In this document: positions 31,614 through 42,484 of the stretch, in pieces
Numbering within the stretch: position 1 is the first letter of the stretch
How the letters are laid out: each line of letters begins with the position of its first letter
Assembly (NCBI GenBank): GCA_008000375.1
Contig: SMOI01000147.1
Span: 17,509 to 81,508 of the forward strand
From: Poteriospumella lacustris
Lineage: Eukaryota; Sar; Chrysophyceae; Chromulinales; Dinobryaceae
DNA: 64,000 bases
Direction: 5' to 3'
Translations under genes and position numbers: made by a program
Notes under the pieces: generated by a model
What the model saw: the letters and a program-made list of their open reading frames with translations, nothing else
Database searches by the model: none
What the model was told of the DNA's origin: nothing

Positions 31614-34600
31614 ACTCCTGGCGACGGTCGCGGTGCCTGGCGCCCCTCAGAGGCTCTCTGGGCTGTAAATATCCTTTGTAAATACACTTGTGACAGACGC
31701 AAGCCGCATAAGTGATGCGACGGGGCGATGAGTTAATTACGACGCACGATCGACCGGCGCGCTCGATGAGCCCATCGGCGCGTAGCCGTGCGGGCTATAG
31801 CCAAACACGCAGCTCTAAAGCTCGCACCATGGCACCACAGCGGGTCCTCGGCCGCAGAGCAGCTGGCACACAGAGCAGCCGCCGACTCGAAGGGCCACTC
31901 ACGAGGAGCCAGCGGACAGAGAGTACTACGGCGGTAATGTCACTCCTACGAACAGCAGAGAAGCGATTAGAAGGTGGGCCCAGCGACAGCGGACAGTGAG
32001 GCACAAGGACGGCGAAGGCGACGGTTCTCCGACGGAAATCTCATGTAAACATGTGCGTGCTCCAGTGTTAAGTGGGTCAGCAGCGGAGGTTTGTCTTCAT
32101 AGAACCCCGCCTCGTCGATGAGCGGCTCAGTGGCATTGATTTTCAGAAATCTCATGTGGAATTTGCTTGCTCCACCATACGGTGGAAGGGCCCGAGGGCC
32201 CCTCCGAGGGATGTCAGCAGCAGTGGAAAGAGATGTCATCAACAAATCGACGCAACAGCGATGCCGAGACAACGAGGAGGCAACAGAAGGATACAATGTT
32301 TGAAGCCAGTGAATTACCTGTGGAACAGAGGTCGCCCGAGCGGCATCGGGAGAGTGAACCTCTCAGCGGGAAGAAATAGAGACCGTGGCACCTCACTGCA
32401 CCATGTCGCCGTTCGTGAGGGTTTGAGGACTTCAGACAGCTGTTGCCTTGTCCATTATGATGTGAAGTGGGAGGCGTTCGTTCTCATCTCGTCGAGATCT
32501 CTTTCTTTCTCTCTCACCCTCTCGCGAGGGCCACACACTGAGCCACTCACACAAAGTACAATACTCTCAAAAGTAGTAACACATTCTCAACTTAGAAATG
32601 CAGTTCCATATGTACACGATCTTGGGGCGCTGTTTGTGTTTTCTGCGATTCTGGGAGAAGCGTTTCGTTTTTACCGCTGTGTTCGATCCATGATGACGAT
32701 GGCGAGCAGTACTCCGACGCTCCGACGGCGCAGTGGTCACTTAACCATTTTCTGTGCAAAATTCACTGGCCAGATGACGTATGGGCGACGGGAAGACCAA
32801 TAGTAAGCTCGTTTCTAGCATCGAAAATGTCGCCTACTCTTTTTCCGACGTTTTCTTTGACCGTCGACCGGGTAGACGACACTGCGCGTGAATCGGCAGC
32901 CAGCGCACGCTGACCGAACACGCGGCGCTGTTCAATGTGAACGGAGATGATCGTCTAGGGTCTGAAGACTCACCGCAGTAATAAAAGGCGCAGAGATGTG
33001 CGAACCCGAGCGCGATGGCCTCGTCGATCTGAGCGTCGCCGGCGGCTGAAGGTCGTCTGCTTCGCTACTGCGCAGTTCGACACGTCGGGGCGCCAGATTC
33101 CTGTACAGGCATCGATATCATCGACATGGTTACTGCAAGATCCTCTCGCCGCTCCATCGCGTGCCCAAACGCCGCGATCCGCCGCGGCGCCATCGGATCG
33201 TCGGTGACGACGCGTCCGCGACGCTGTCGCTCGAGCCCGCGGCGTCGCAAGGTTCCAGCTCCCACCAGCGCTTCGCGGCCTCTGCTTTTCCAAACGAGAG
33301 CTCCGCTGCCGCCTGGGCGCGCCTCTCCAGCGGCGTCTCCGGGTCGCCGCACCCTCCCCCGGCACCGGCGCTGCCGCTCTCCCGCCCCACCCGCCGCCCG
33401 TCTCCAACGAGAACCGCTCCGCCCGTTCCGCTCACAGGCAGCGTGCGTGCTCTGTCTCTCTCCTCCTCTCCTCGCCGCGCGGTCACCTCGCCGCGCGGTC
33501 CCGTGGCGCTCGCTGGTCACGGTCCTCCGCCACACGGCGACGGTCTGCAGCTGCGCTGCGCCGCCCGCGCTGCTCGTGGGGCAGCGTCCGGTCCACAGGC
33601 CGCCAGTCGCCGACGCACCCCACCATCGCCCGCTGCTGGAGGGCGCGAGGGCTGCAGGTCGTTGGCCCAGCGGGCACCGTCGCCGCTGCGCAGTGGCGAC
33701 GTCGCCGGCGGCGCGTCGGTCGCGCTGCGCCCGGCGTCGCCTGACCGCTGCCCCGTGGGGCGTGGGGCGGCTGTGCGAGGCGGACCGCGTCGCAGAGCCT
33801 GTCGTCGAGGGGAGCGAGGGTAGCGGCTGAGCGGCGGAACTGCGACGGCGCCGCTGGTGGCGCGGAAGCTGGGGCCAGGGCTGGCTGCGTGCCCACCTGG
33901 TGGGAGGCAGCCGCACTGCGCGGGAAGGTGCGTGAGATGCACGGTGCGGCCGTCTGACGCCGCCGGTGGCGTCGCCAGCGTCGCCAGTGGCGTCGCCAGC
34001 GTCGCCAGTGTCGCCAGCGTCGCACCGCCGCCCCCCCCCCCGCAGCCTGCAGCTTTGCGGCCCGTTTCACAGCTTTCCCTCCCTTTTGGATGGGGCCTAC
34101 CGCTCGCAATCGATGTATCTGGGCGAGGGACACTCGATGACGCGTGGGCGATCGGTGGCTGACGAGTGGAGCCGACGCTGTGGCCGCTCGTCGGTGCGCG
34201 CACCGCCCAGCGGCACGAAACAGCGCATCGCTTCCCGCTCCAACTCGCCGCATTCGCTGCAGAGCGACGTAATTCCTGCTAAGATCGATGCAGCGGTGTC
34301 TGTCGTGCCCGGCAGTGCGTTTTTCCGACGTTTTCTCCCGCCGCGTGGCGGGTGGCTGTCGAGGGAACGAAACGGCCGGCCGCGACCGTCGACGGCCGCC
34401 GCTCGCAGTTTGGCCCCGTCGCTGGGGCCATTCTACGCATTCTTTGTCGTCGCCGCCATCCTCAAGCACACAGAAACACAGATGGGCGAGAGAGACACGT
34501 CGAGAGCAGCAGTTGCGGGTGTAGCGAGGCGAAACGGGCGGCCGAACGGACCGTCGCAGAGGACGCCGCTGACTTTGTGCGCTGCTGGCTCCTCGATGCG

Positions 34601-35000
34601 ACGTACTTCACGGAAACTGTTCCAAAGGATCCATTGCTCCTCACAACAGGAAGCGTCATCAACGACACTGGTGCCAAAAGAGTCCCACGCGACGCCACAG
34701 GGACACCGAACAGCCAAAGGTTGGAATGACACCGTGGTCTGGGTTGGGGACGTTTGGGACTCTGTGCACATCTTGCCTTGTACCGATAGTGCACTTTGAT
34801 GAGTGATATAAGAGCTGTTTACGACGTGTTGTAATGTACAAGGGCGTTTCACTTTTGGTCCATCGCCGTCGAACGTCGCCGTTGCCGTCGCCGTGTCCGT
34901 CGCCTTCACCGTCACCGTCACCGTCACCGTCGCCGCCATCGCTCGTCACGGCCACTTCATCGCAGCGGAGCGGATCGTCTGCTGGCATATCGAATTCACC
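31614..35000. other. 3.4-kb region without a firmly supported gene
   Basis: 31.6-32.9 kb: AT/GC-mixed, frames unrecognised. 33.1-34.2 kb: very GC-rich; on the minus strand a frame ending at 33130 has a plausible ordered end (LERRAQAAAELSFGKAEAAK), suggesting a real but unresolved multi-exon gene. 34.03 kb has a C11 run and short GTCGCCAGC repeats (33967-34022). On the plus strand 34505-34729 has an open frame without ATG, including ERTVAEDAADFVRCWLLDAT, possibly a terminal exon. 34860-34935: CGTCACCGT repeats before the next gene. Confidence 0.35.
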
Positions 35001-36104
35001 ATGCTGCTGCGAAGAGTGCTTTTCGTCAAGAGCGTCGAGAGGCTCGCCAGACGCAGCGACCGCGCGCCGCCTGCGAGGCGGCTCCCAGCGCCTCGCCGTC
35101 TGTCGACCGTCGCGTCGCCCTCTGCCGCGACGCCTTCGAACGCGCCGAAGCCGAGCAGAATCTCGTCGGAGGAGAGCTTTGTCTCGAAGCACTTCGGCAA
35201 GATCTCGCTGGCGGTGCTGGGCGCGCTGGGCGGCCTCGTCTACACGTACTACCTGTCCATCCAGGACCGCAAGCAGGTCGAGCAGCTCGTCGAGCAGGAG
35301 GGCGCCCTGGACCCGTACGAAATCTTGCAGCTGCGACACGTGAACGCCCTCGCGCGCGAGGACTTCGAGAGCGTCGTGGACGCCTGCGCACACGCGATCC
35401 ACGCGGCGCAGCCGATGACGTACCGCGACTTCGTCGCGCTCGTGACGGCGACGCTGGCGCAGCGGGGCCGCCCGCCCATCGAGTCCGGCTTCCTCCTCGA
35501 CCGCCTCGTGTGCAACGTCGTCGCGCGGCTGCAGCGGGGCGGGCCGCTCGTCGCCGCGGTGCAGCCCTCCGCCGCCGCCGCCGCCGCCGCCGCCGACCCG
35601 CCGTCGTCCAGCGGCGGCGCGGCGTACCTCGACTACCCGCTGCCCGTGGATCTGCTGTGCGTCGCGCTGAACCTCGCGATGCTGCGGGACGCAGAGGCCC
35701 GCGTCGCGGCGCTGTTCGCGCTGGGGCAGGCGATGGAGGGCCGCAGCGCCCGCGACGCGGCGAAGGGCGCTGCTGCCGTGTCGCAGCCGCTGCGCACGGC
35801 CACGACGCACCGCCTCGTCGAGCTGCTGCAGGCCACGGACCAGCTGCCCGTCGAGAAGCAGGTGTGCGAGACGGGCACCGTGTGGCCCGTGCGCACGTAC
35901 CGCCGCAAGCTGCCCGCCGACCTGGTGGCGGACAAGGTGCCGCAGCGCCTCTCGGCGAAGCGCGACGGCGTCCAGGGCACCGGCGCGGACGACCGCGTCG
36001 ACCTCGCGACGGCCACGTGGAGCGCGACGGACGTGCAGACGCTGCTGCTGTGCCGCCAGGTCTGCGCCTGGGGCGCCTGCTACCTCGACCGCGACGACGA
36101 CTGA
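35001..36104 (+). CDS. probable mitochondrial single-span membrane protein, unknown function
   Basis: 367 aa from the ATG at 35001; in-frame upstream sequence is GTCACC-repeat and not convincing. The N-terminal ~40 residues are basic, Ser/Arg-rich and free of acid up to ~14 (LLRRVLFVKSVERLARR, then PPARRLPAPRRLSTVAS), a typical mitochondrial targeting peptide. A transmembrane helix covers ~69-92 (ISLAVLGALGGLVYTYYL). Downstream is a helical soluble domain with an Ala run (~192-200). The topology suggests an inner-membrane protein with a large domain in matrix or intermembrane space. No family is recognised. Confidence 0.72.
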   Translation: MLLRRVLFVKSVERLARRSDRAPPARRLPAPRRLSTVASPSAATPSNAPKPSRISSEESFVSKHFGKISLAVLGALGGLVYTYYLSIQDRKQVEQLVEQEGALDPYEILQLRHVNALAREDFESVVDACAHAIHAAQPMTYRDFVALVTATLAQRGRPPIESGFLLDRLVCNVVARLQRGGPLVAAVQPSAAAAAAAADPPSSSGGAAYLDYPLPVDLLCVALNLAMLRDAEARVAALFALGQAMEGRSARDAAKGAAAVSQPLRTATTHRLVELLQATDQLPVEKQVCETGTVWPVRTYRRKLPADLVADKVPQRLSAKRDGVQGTGADDRVDLATATWSATDVQTLLLCRQVCAWGACYLDRDDD

Positions 36105-36169
36105 GCGGCGGCCGCCCCGCCCCGCCCCGCGCTGCGCTGCGACTGCGCTGCGACTGCTCCGCAGCCGCT

Positions 36170-36250
36170 CTTCACCGCTCTGTTCTGTGATGGCTCTGTT
36201 CTGTAACCGCTCTGTTCTGTGGCCGCTCTGTTCGGCGACGGCTCTGTAAA
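36170..36250. repeat. tandem GCTCTGTTCTGT units between convergent genes
   Basis: Four imperfect ~15-17-bp copies of NNCGCTCTGTTCTGTGNN followed by a shortened copy (GGCTCTGTAAATA). They lie in the ~210-bp gap between the mitochondrial protein gene and the convergent transporter, so they are probably in a 3' UTR or poly(A) region. Confidence 0.75.
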
Positions 36251-36317
36251 TACTCGGCGACTTGGCGTTACAGCGCCGCACGCGGCGGCCCAACGACCCG
36301 CCCCGCGGGGCGCGGCG

Positions 36318-37796
36318 CTAGATGTCGAGGTGCTCGTGCCACTCTTTGAAGACGATGCCGCTCTGCTCGGCGGCGGCCGAGTCGCGCCAGCGCAGCAGCT
36401 GGCGCCCCTGCGTCTTCTTGACGAGGCGGTAGACGGTGGCGAGGCAGACGAGGATGATGCCGAGGTAGCCCATCTCGGTGATCGGGTGCTCGTACAGCCA
36501 GCAGGACAGCGCCGTGGACACGAGGATGCGCAGCGACATGATGATCGAGAAGACGACGGCGCCGAAGTGCTTCACGGTGTAGAAGATGAAGAGCTGGCCC
36601 ACGGTGCCCGCGGCGCAGAAGAACAGCAGGTGCACGAGCATCTGCGGGTGCTCGTACACGAAGGTCAGCGACGAGGTCAGCTGCTCCTCGTGCACCAGCG
36701 TCACGAAGGAGAACGCGGCGGAGAAGGCGTTCATCGTGAGCATCATCTGCAGCGGCGACAGGCGCGGGTTGAGGTCGAAGATGCGGCTCTGCCACTGCCC
36801 CGTCGACGAGTCGAAGAGGAGGAAGAGCAGCAGCAGCACCACGCCGCAGAGCGCGCCCGAGACGGTCTCCGGGTGGCCGAAGACATTCGTCGTGAGCGTC
36901 AGCGACTCGGAGGCGTTGATGAAGAGGTAGAGGCCGAGCGCGACGACGGCGCCCGAGAGGTACTCGTGCGAGGCGTAGGACTTGTTGTTGAGCACCTTGC
37001 CCACGAGCATCACCGGCACCATCTTGAACGCCTTCGCCAGCATCACCACGGGGAACGACACGTAGCGCAGCGCCTCGTACTGGCAGTACGCCGCCAGCAT
37101 GTTGGCCATCGAGGGGATCGAGTACTCCCACAGCGCCGTGGGGTACCAGGGCACCTGGAAGTAGACCATGAGCGACCACGACAGCAGCAGGCCCAGCAGC
37201 CGGTTCATGAACACCAGGCCGTACGACGAGTCGAAGTACACGCCGTCGTACGTCTGCGCCAGCATGCGCTCCTGCATCACGCCCCAGATGGCGAAGGTCA
37301 CGATAAGGCCGGCGGAGCAGACGACGAGGCGCTGGAGCACCTCCTGCTTCGTGTCGGGCACGTCGGACACCTCGTGCAGGTTCAGGAACTCGGCCGACCG
37401 CACGCGCTTGCCGCTCGAGGCCAGCGACGGCGCGCCTGTCGCCGGCTCGGCGGGCTTCGCGTCGGCGACGGAGTCGTCCACGACGTCGAGCACCACGTTC
37501 TCCATGTTCTCCGCCACCGGCGCAGCGGCCGACGCCTTCAGCGCCTCGTCGTCGCCGACCTTCGCCTCGTCGTCGTCCTCCGTCGACACCAGCGAGTAGC
37601 CCTCACTCGTAGCATGGCTGATGGAGGTGTCCTCCTCGAGGTAGAACCGCACGAGCATGTAGAAGACGATGATGAGCACCACGTAGAGGAGGAAGTTCAC
37701 CGACAGGTCGAACATGATGTCCGCCAGGTTGTTGTTGCCGCGCGGACTCACTGACTCCGCGAGTGCGGCCACTGCGGCCGTATTGTCGTCGCTCAT
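36318..37796 (-). CDS. PAPS transporter-like nucleotide-sugar transporter (SLC35B2/PAPST1 type)
   Basis: 492 aa, ATG at 37796. An N-terminal membrane helix (~28-50) and an acidic linker precede a ~10-helix UAA/SLC35B transporter. Diagnostic SLC35B2-like motifs: GVMQERMLAQTY, NRLLGL, the strongly conserved CQYEALRYVSFPVVMLAKAF then KMVPVMLVGKVL, and C-terminal FFCAAGTVGQLFIFY and MSLRILVSTALSCWLY. The family imports 3'-phosphoadenosine 5'-phosphosulfate into the Golgi lumen for sulfotransferases; a related UDP-sugar specificity cannot be excluded. It is divergent from the HMG-CoA reductase gene. Confidence 0.88.
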   Translation of the reverse strand: MSDDNTAAVAALAESVSPRGNNNLADIMFDLSVNFLLYVVLIIVFYMLVRFYLEEDTSISHATSEGYSLVSTEDDDEAKVGDDEALKASAAAPVAENMENVVLDVVDDSVADAKPAEPATGAPSLASSGKRVRSAEFLNLHEVSDVPDTKQEVLQRLVVCSAGLIVTFAIWGVMQERMLAQTYDGVYFDSSYGLVFMNRLLGLLLSWSLMVYFQVPWYPTALWEYSIPSMANMLAAYCQYEALRYVSFPVVMLAKAFKMVPVMLVGKVLNNKSYASHEYLSGAVVALGLYLFINASESLTLTTNVFGHPETVSGALCGVVLLLLFLLFDSSTGQWQSRIFDLNPRLSPLQMMLTMNAFSAAFSFVTLVHEEQLTSSLTFVYEHPQMLVHLLFFCAAGTVGQLFIFYTVKHFGAVVFSIIMSLRILVSTALSCWLYEHPITEMGYLGIILVCLATVYRLVKKTQGRQLLRWRDSAAAEQSGIVFKEWHEHLDI

Positions 37797-38577
37797 TTCG
37801 GCGGCGGTGTGGGATACCGACTGGACTGAGAGCCGCGACGCAACGAGTTTTCGCAGAGAAATTCAGCCACCGCAGCGATGGATGGCGAGCGAAGTTCGTC
37901 TGCACAAACAGGCTTCTCGATGGACAGTGACCGCAACGCGAGGCAATGCGAGCCTCGAGAAGATAGTTGGCGGCGATAACGTTAGCTGCGACGGCGACGG
38001 CGACGGCGACGGCGACGAGCAAGTGGCCGCCGCCTGGACGTACGTACTGGGCAGTGTGCAGCCTCTTTTCTATCATATTAACTAGAAGATTTTAGTACTG
38101 ATCGAAAATTCTATTAGCCCCTGTGCATATCGCCTCGATGAAGCGGTTAAAATGTACGCCAACCTAGTGGACCGCTTTGGACGTGGAAGTGGCATTATTG
38201 CAGAGGGTTCCGGAAGATATTAGTACAAAAACAGAAGCCTCCGTGTTCATTGTTTATGGCTGTTCACATCACTTTGTGCTCCCACGACTCAAACGAAGAC
38301 ATGCTACCAGTGCTTAAACCTTACAGGTATTTCTGCAACTGTGAGCATGCACGACCACAGAGGAAACGGACAGACGCAGTGGGTCGCTGTGGACGGTCTG
38401 CTGCGTTTCCCTCCGCGAGCCGCAGGCCGGTCAGCGAACGAACAGACGTGCGCTCGGTGCAAAGGCCGCAGAGTCCCTCTGACGAAACTTCAGTTGCGCA
38501 TTTCGACGCGACGCGGTCGGCGAAAATAGGAAGACGCAGGACCCTTTAGACCTCCGTTGTCACATCTCAAAAGAAGA
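37797..38577. promoter_or_regulatory. divergent promoter region with an AT-rich core
   Basis: 781 bp between the start codons of the transporter and HMG-CoA reductase genes. 38080-38350 is markedly AT-richer than the surroundings, as expected for a promoter core. A (CGACGG)n run is at 37987-38017. No tRNA or snRNA signature was found. Confidence 0.45.
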
Positions 38578-40382
38578 ATGAGCGGGTCCGTCAAGTTGGA
38601 CAAGCTGTCGAAGGTATGAAGCATCTACAGACCATTTTACGATTTTTTTCGGTGTGAAACTGACGACTATTTCGCTGTTGTTCTCAGGGCCCCGAGCCGA
38701 AATGGTTCGTACTGAAGATTTTGAACGTCGTGGTGATGGCCACCTTCGTGGGCTCCATCATCTACGTGTCGTGGTATTATCGTGACGTCGCGAGTCAGGA
38801 CGCCGACAACAAGTCGCCCTTCACGAACATGTTCCTGCCGATCATGATCTTCTGGAGCCTGTGCTTGGCCTATTTCTTCGGCTTCTTCGGCATTTCGTTC
38901 GTCGATACGGAATCGCTGACCGAGTCTCCTGCTGAATACGGCCTGGACGATATTCACCGCCAAATTGAGAAGCGCCAAATGGCGAAGACCCGGGAGCCCC
39001 GGCACGACACTGTCATCTGCTCCGATTCGGCGGCGGAGAAGGAGAAGGCCGCGAAGCGAGAAGCCGCCGTGGCGCCCGCGACCTCCGACTTCGACGCTCT
39101 GTCGAACGAGGAGATCCTGGACATGCTCAACAGCGGCGAGATCAAGGACTATCAGCTCGAGAAGAAGCTCGGCGACTGCGAGCGCGCGGTCGTCGTGCGC
39201 CGCATGCTCTACAACCAGCTCTTCCGCGAAACGACCCCCTCCGCGTCTCCCGAGCACAACCCCCTGGACCTCGTGCCCTACGCGGGCTACGACTATGGAA
39301 AAGTCTTCGGCGCCAACTGCGAGATCGTCGTGGGCTACGTGCCCATTCCGCTGGGCGTCGTGGGCCCGCTGGTGCTGAACGACGAGCCGATCTACATCCC
39401 CATGGCCACCACTGAGGGCTGCCTCGTCGCCTCCACCAACCGCGGCTGCAAGGCGCTCACTGCCTCCGGCGGTGTCGACGCCGTCGTGCTGAAGGACGCC
39501 ATCACGCGCGCGCCGTGTGTGCGTCTGCCCAGCGCCATGCGCGCGGCCGCGCTGAAGCTGTGGGTCTCCCAGCCCGACCACTACGCCGAACTGGAAGCCG
39601 CCTTCAACTCCACGACGAACTTCGGCCGCTTGGCCGGCATCGACGCCACCGTCGCGGGCCGCAACGTGTATCTGCGCTTCGCGTGCATGTCGGGCGACGC
39701 CATGGGCATGAACATGGTCTCGAAGGGCTGCCTCAAGGCCATCGAGGTGCTCGAGCGCGAGTTCCCCGACCTCGTCCTCATCGCCATCTCCGGCAACATG
39801 TGCACGGACAAGAAGCCCGCGGCGATCAACTGGATCCTCGGCCGCGGCAAGAGCATCGTCGTCGAGGCCGTCGTGCCCGAGAGCATCGTCAAGAGCGTGC
39901 TGAAGTCCTCCGTCGGCGACATGATCGAGACCAACCGCCAGAAGAACCTCATCGGCTCGGCGATGGCCGGCTCCGTCGGCGGCTTCAACGCGCACGCGGC
40001 GAACATCGTCACGGCCGTGTACCTGGCGACCGGCCAGGACCCCGCGCAGAACGTCGAGTCGAGCAACTGCCTCACGCTCATGGAGCTGGCCGAGGACGGC
40101 AAGTCGCTGCACGTGTCCGTGACGATGCCCTCCGTCGAGGTGGGCACCGTCGGCGGCGGCACGCACCTCCCGGCGCAGGCGGCCTGTCTCGAGCTGATGA
40201 GCGTGCGCGGCGCGGCCAAGGGCGAGGGCGCGCAGCCCGGCGACAACGCGCGCAAGTTGGCGCAGATCGTGGGCGGCGCGGTGCTCGCGGGCGAGCTGTC
40301 GCTCATCGCCGCGCTGGCGGCCAACCACCTCGTGCAGTCGCACATGCAGCACAACCGCAAACCCGCCGCCGCCGCCGTATAG
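38578..40382 (+). CDS. HMG-CoA reductase, class I
   Basis: Exons 38578-38613 (12 codons) and 38688-40382, phase 0, with a 74-bp GTATGA..TCAG intron; 576 aa. Two membrane helices (~20-42 and 59-83) anchor it in the ER, and there is no sterol-sensing domain, the plant-like arrangement. The catalytic domain ~200-570 has all four key residues: Glu255 (ATTEGCL), Lys387 (TDKKPAAINW), Asp463 (TGQDPAQN) and His564 (SHMQHNR). It reduces HMG-CoA to mevalonate with 2 NADPH for isoprenoids and sterols. The AMPK-type Ser that follows HNR in animal and plant enzymes is absent (HNRKPAAAAV). Confidence 0.97.
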
Positions 40383-40937
40383 GCGCCCAGACCCCCAGGC
40401 ACCCAGACCCCCAGTCCGTCGCTGTTTCTCGTTTTGTTTCGCGGCTCTGCGCGCCCTCGTCGTCGCCGCAGAGCTCCGCGCCCGCCATGGATCCCCTCCT
40501 CCACACCCTCCACTGTTTTCGTTTGCTCTGCTGAGCTCTGTAACTCGTAATTATCGAATTGTTGCAGCCGCCGCCGCCGCAGCGACCGATGACCGGCGAC
40601 CCGCCGCACGTGTCCCGCGCTGGAGCAATGCGATTACGAGTTACACAGCTCAGCGCAGCATTCGAACCGACCACAGCGACGTCGACAGCGACGTCGACAG
40701 CGACGTCGACGGCGCGACGCTCTTCGACTTTAGTGTACATCTTATGTGCTGGAAACAAACTAGTAGCGTAGAGCACACTGCAGAATACGTACGCCAGGGT
40801 GTGCCGCTGCACAGCGCCGCCGCCGCCGTCGCGACCGTCGCCTTCGCCGCCGTCGACCGTCGACGAATCTGGCGACTGCGAACGGATCAGACTCATTCCC
40901 TCGCGGAGCTTCAGTCGATTCGCTTCAGTTTGTGGAA
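40383..40937. other. intergenic region between HMG-CoA reductase and DGAT2-like gene
   Basis: Holds the HMG-CoA reductase 3' end, the hairpin at 40530-40654, (GACGTCGACAGC)n repeats at 40678-40710 and a short promoter for the acyltransferase. No other gene seen. Confidence 0.5.
40530..40654. repeat. 22-bp inverted repeat (hairpin) downstream of HMG-CoA reductase
   Basis: Left arm 40530-40551 starts GCTGAGCTCTGTAACTCG; right arm 40633-40654 is its reverse complement with one mismatch (21/22). The loop is 81 nt and GC-rich. It lies ~150 bp after the HMG-CoA reductase stop and ~280 bp before the DGAT2 start, so it could be a 3' UTR structure, a terminator-like element or the remnant of a small mobile element. 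Confidence 0.8.
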
Positions 40938-42209
40938 ATGCCGGCCAGAAGGCAGTCGAAGAGCGACGGCGGCGAGTCCAGTCGCGACGCGGCGGACGCG
41001 TCGACCGGTGCCGCCGCTCAGCCCGCCGAACTGCAGTTGATTCGCGATCTGTCGCAGGCCCGAGTGGGCTTCCTTCATTACCTGGCCATGTTCCTGTGGC
41101 TGGGCTGGTTCCTCTTCTACTTCTCGCTGCCGGCGATCCTCGTCGCGCTGTACTTCCACTCGATGGCCGCCTTCACGGCCATGCTCGGCCTCATCGCCAC
41201 CTCGGCGCTGTACCCCATCAAATGGAAGCTGCAGCCCAAAACAGGCTTCGCGCTGGGCCGCTTCATCGTGCGGCACGCGGCCGAGTACTTGCGGGTTCGT
41301 TGACGCCGCCGCCGCCGCCGCTGCCCTCGTCGCCGCCGACGGCTGACCGTGTGTCCTTTACAGCTGCAGGTCTACGCCGAGGACTACGACGCGGTGCTGG
41401 CCGCCAAGCCGGCGCTGTTCGGCCTGGAGCCGCACGACATTCTGCCGATTTCGCTGATCGCGCTGGGCGACGTGCTCAAGACGCTGCCGGGCCACAAGCT
41501 GCGCGGCGCGCTGACCTCCGCCTGCTTCCAGGTGCCGGGCATGCGCCACATCTACACCTGGGCCACCGCGGTCTCGGTAGACAAGAAGTCGCTGCGCCGC
41601 CTGCTCGCGCGCAGCTTTTCGCTGTGCATCTGCCCCGGCGGCGCGCACGAGGTCACGTTCATGCGCAGCAACAGCGACCCCGAGACGGTGCTCTACCTGC
41701 GCAACCGCCTGGGCCTGCCGCGCCTGGCCGCCGAGCAGCCCAACGGCCTGAGCCTGATCCCGTGCTTCTGCTTCAACCAGCGCCCGACGTACGACTTCTT
41801 CGTGCCCAACGTCCCGCTGCTGCACAAACTCGGCCGCAAGGTACGCCGCCCCGCCCGCCCCGCGCCCTGCGCCCCGCGCCCTCTCCGGGCCTGTGCCTGC
41901 CTCTCCGCTGACGCTGACGGCTCGTAGATCGGCTTCATCCCGCTCGTCTTCTCGGGCGTCTTCGGCGTGCCCTTCGCGCCGCCGAAGTCGCCGCCGCCGT
42001 CGGCGCCGCTCGTCTTCGTCATGGGCCGGCCCATCCACGTGCCGCACGTCGCGCTCGACGACCCGCAGCGCGACGAGAAGCTCAAGGTGTACCAGCAGCA
42101 GTTCGTCGACAGCATGCAGCGCCTCTTCGACACCTACGCGCCGCGCTTCGACGCGCGCTTCCAGCAACTGGCGGAGGGCGCGCCGCGGCCCACGCTGCGC
42201 ATCCTGTAG
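40938..42209 (+). CDS. DGAT2-family acyltransferase
   Basis: Three exons, all phase 0: 40938-41294, 41364-41840 and 41928-42209 (introns 69 and 87 bp); 371 aa. Two adjacent hydrophobic segments at ~44-88 (YLAMFLWLGWFLFYFSLPAI and the following stretch) form the membrane hairpin of DGAT2 enzymes. The active-site motif is EPHDILPI (141-148), the protist/algal EPH variant of the animal HPHG. Also present are CPGGAHEV and a conserved HVPHVALDDP near the C-terminus. The expected reaction is acyl-CoA transfer to diacylglycerol (or monoacylglycerol or wax alcohol) at the ER for storage lipid. The exact acceptor is not decidable. Confidence 0.88.
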
Positions 42210-42484
42210 ACGTGCCCCCCTCGAACGGTGCCCTGCGACGGTGACTGCGACGGTGACTGCGACGGTGACTGTCGCCGCCGCGTCGGGTCCATCGTCGCTG
42301 AGCCGAAGGCGACACTAATCTGGACGACACGAGAGTTAATTACTGCGAGCCAACGAGAGACTATGTACAGAGGCGAGGCGCGCGGGCGGTCTCGAGGCCG
42401 CCGCTGCAGCGGCCGCGGCCGCCGTCGCGGGTGGCGCAGGTGGCGTGGCGACAGGATCGGCGGGCGGCGGGCAGCGGGCAGCGG

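Noticed and set aside
34659-36293. 544-codon minus-strand frame
   Set aside because: Antisense of the mitochondrial membrane protein gene; Arg/His-rich and without domains.
40650-40675. GGTTCGAAT on the minus strand as a tRNA B box
   Set aside because: No acceptor, D or anticodon stem can be folded around it. It lies in the hairpin's flank.
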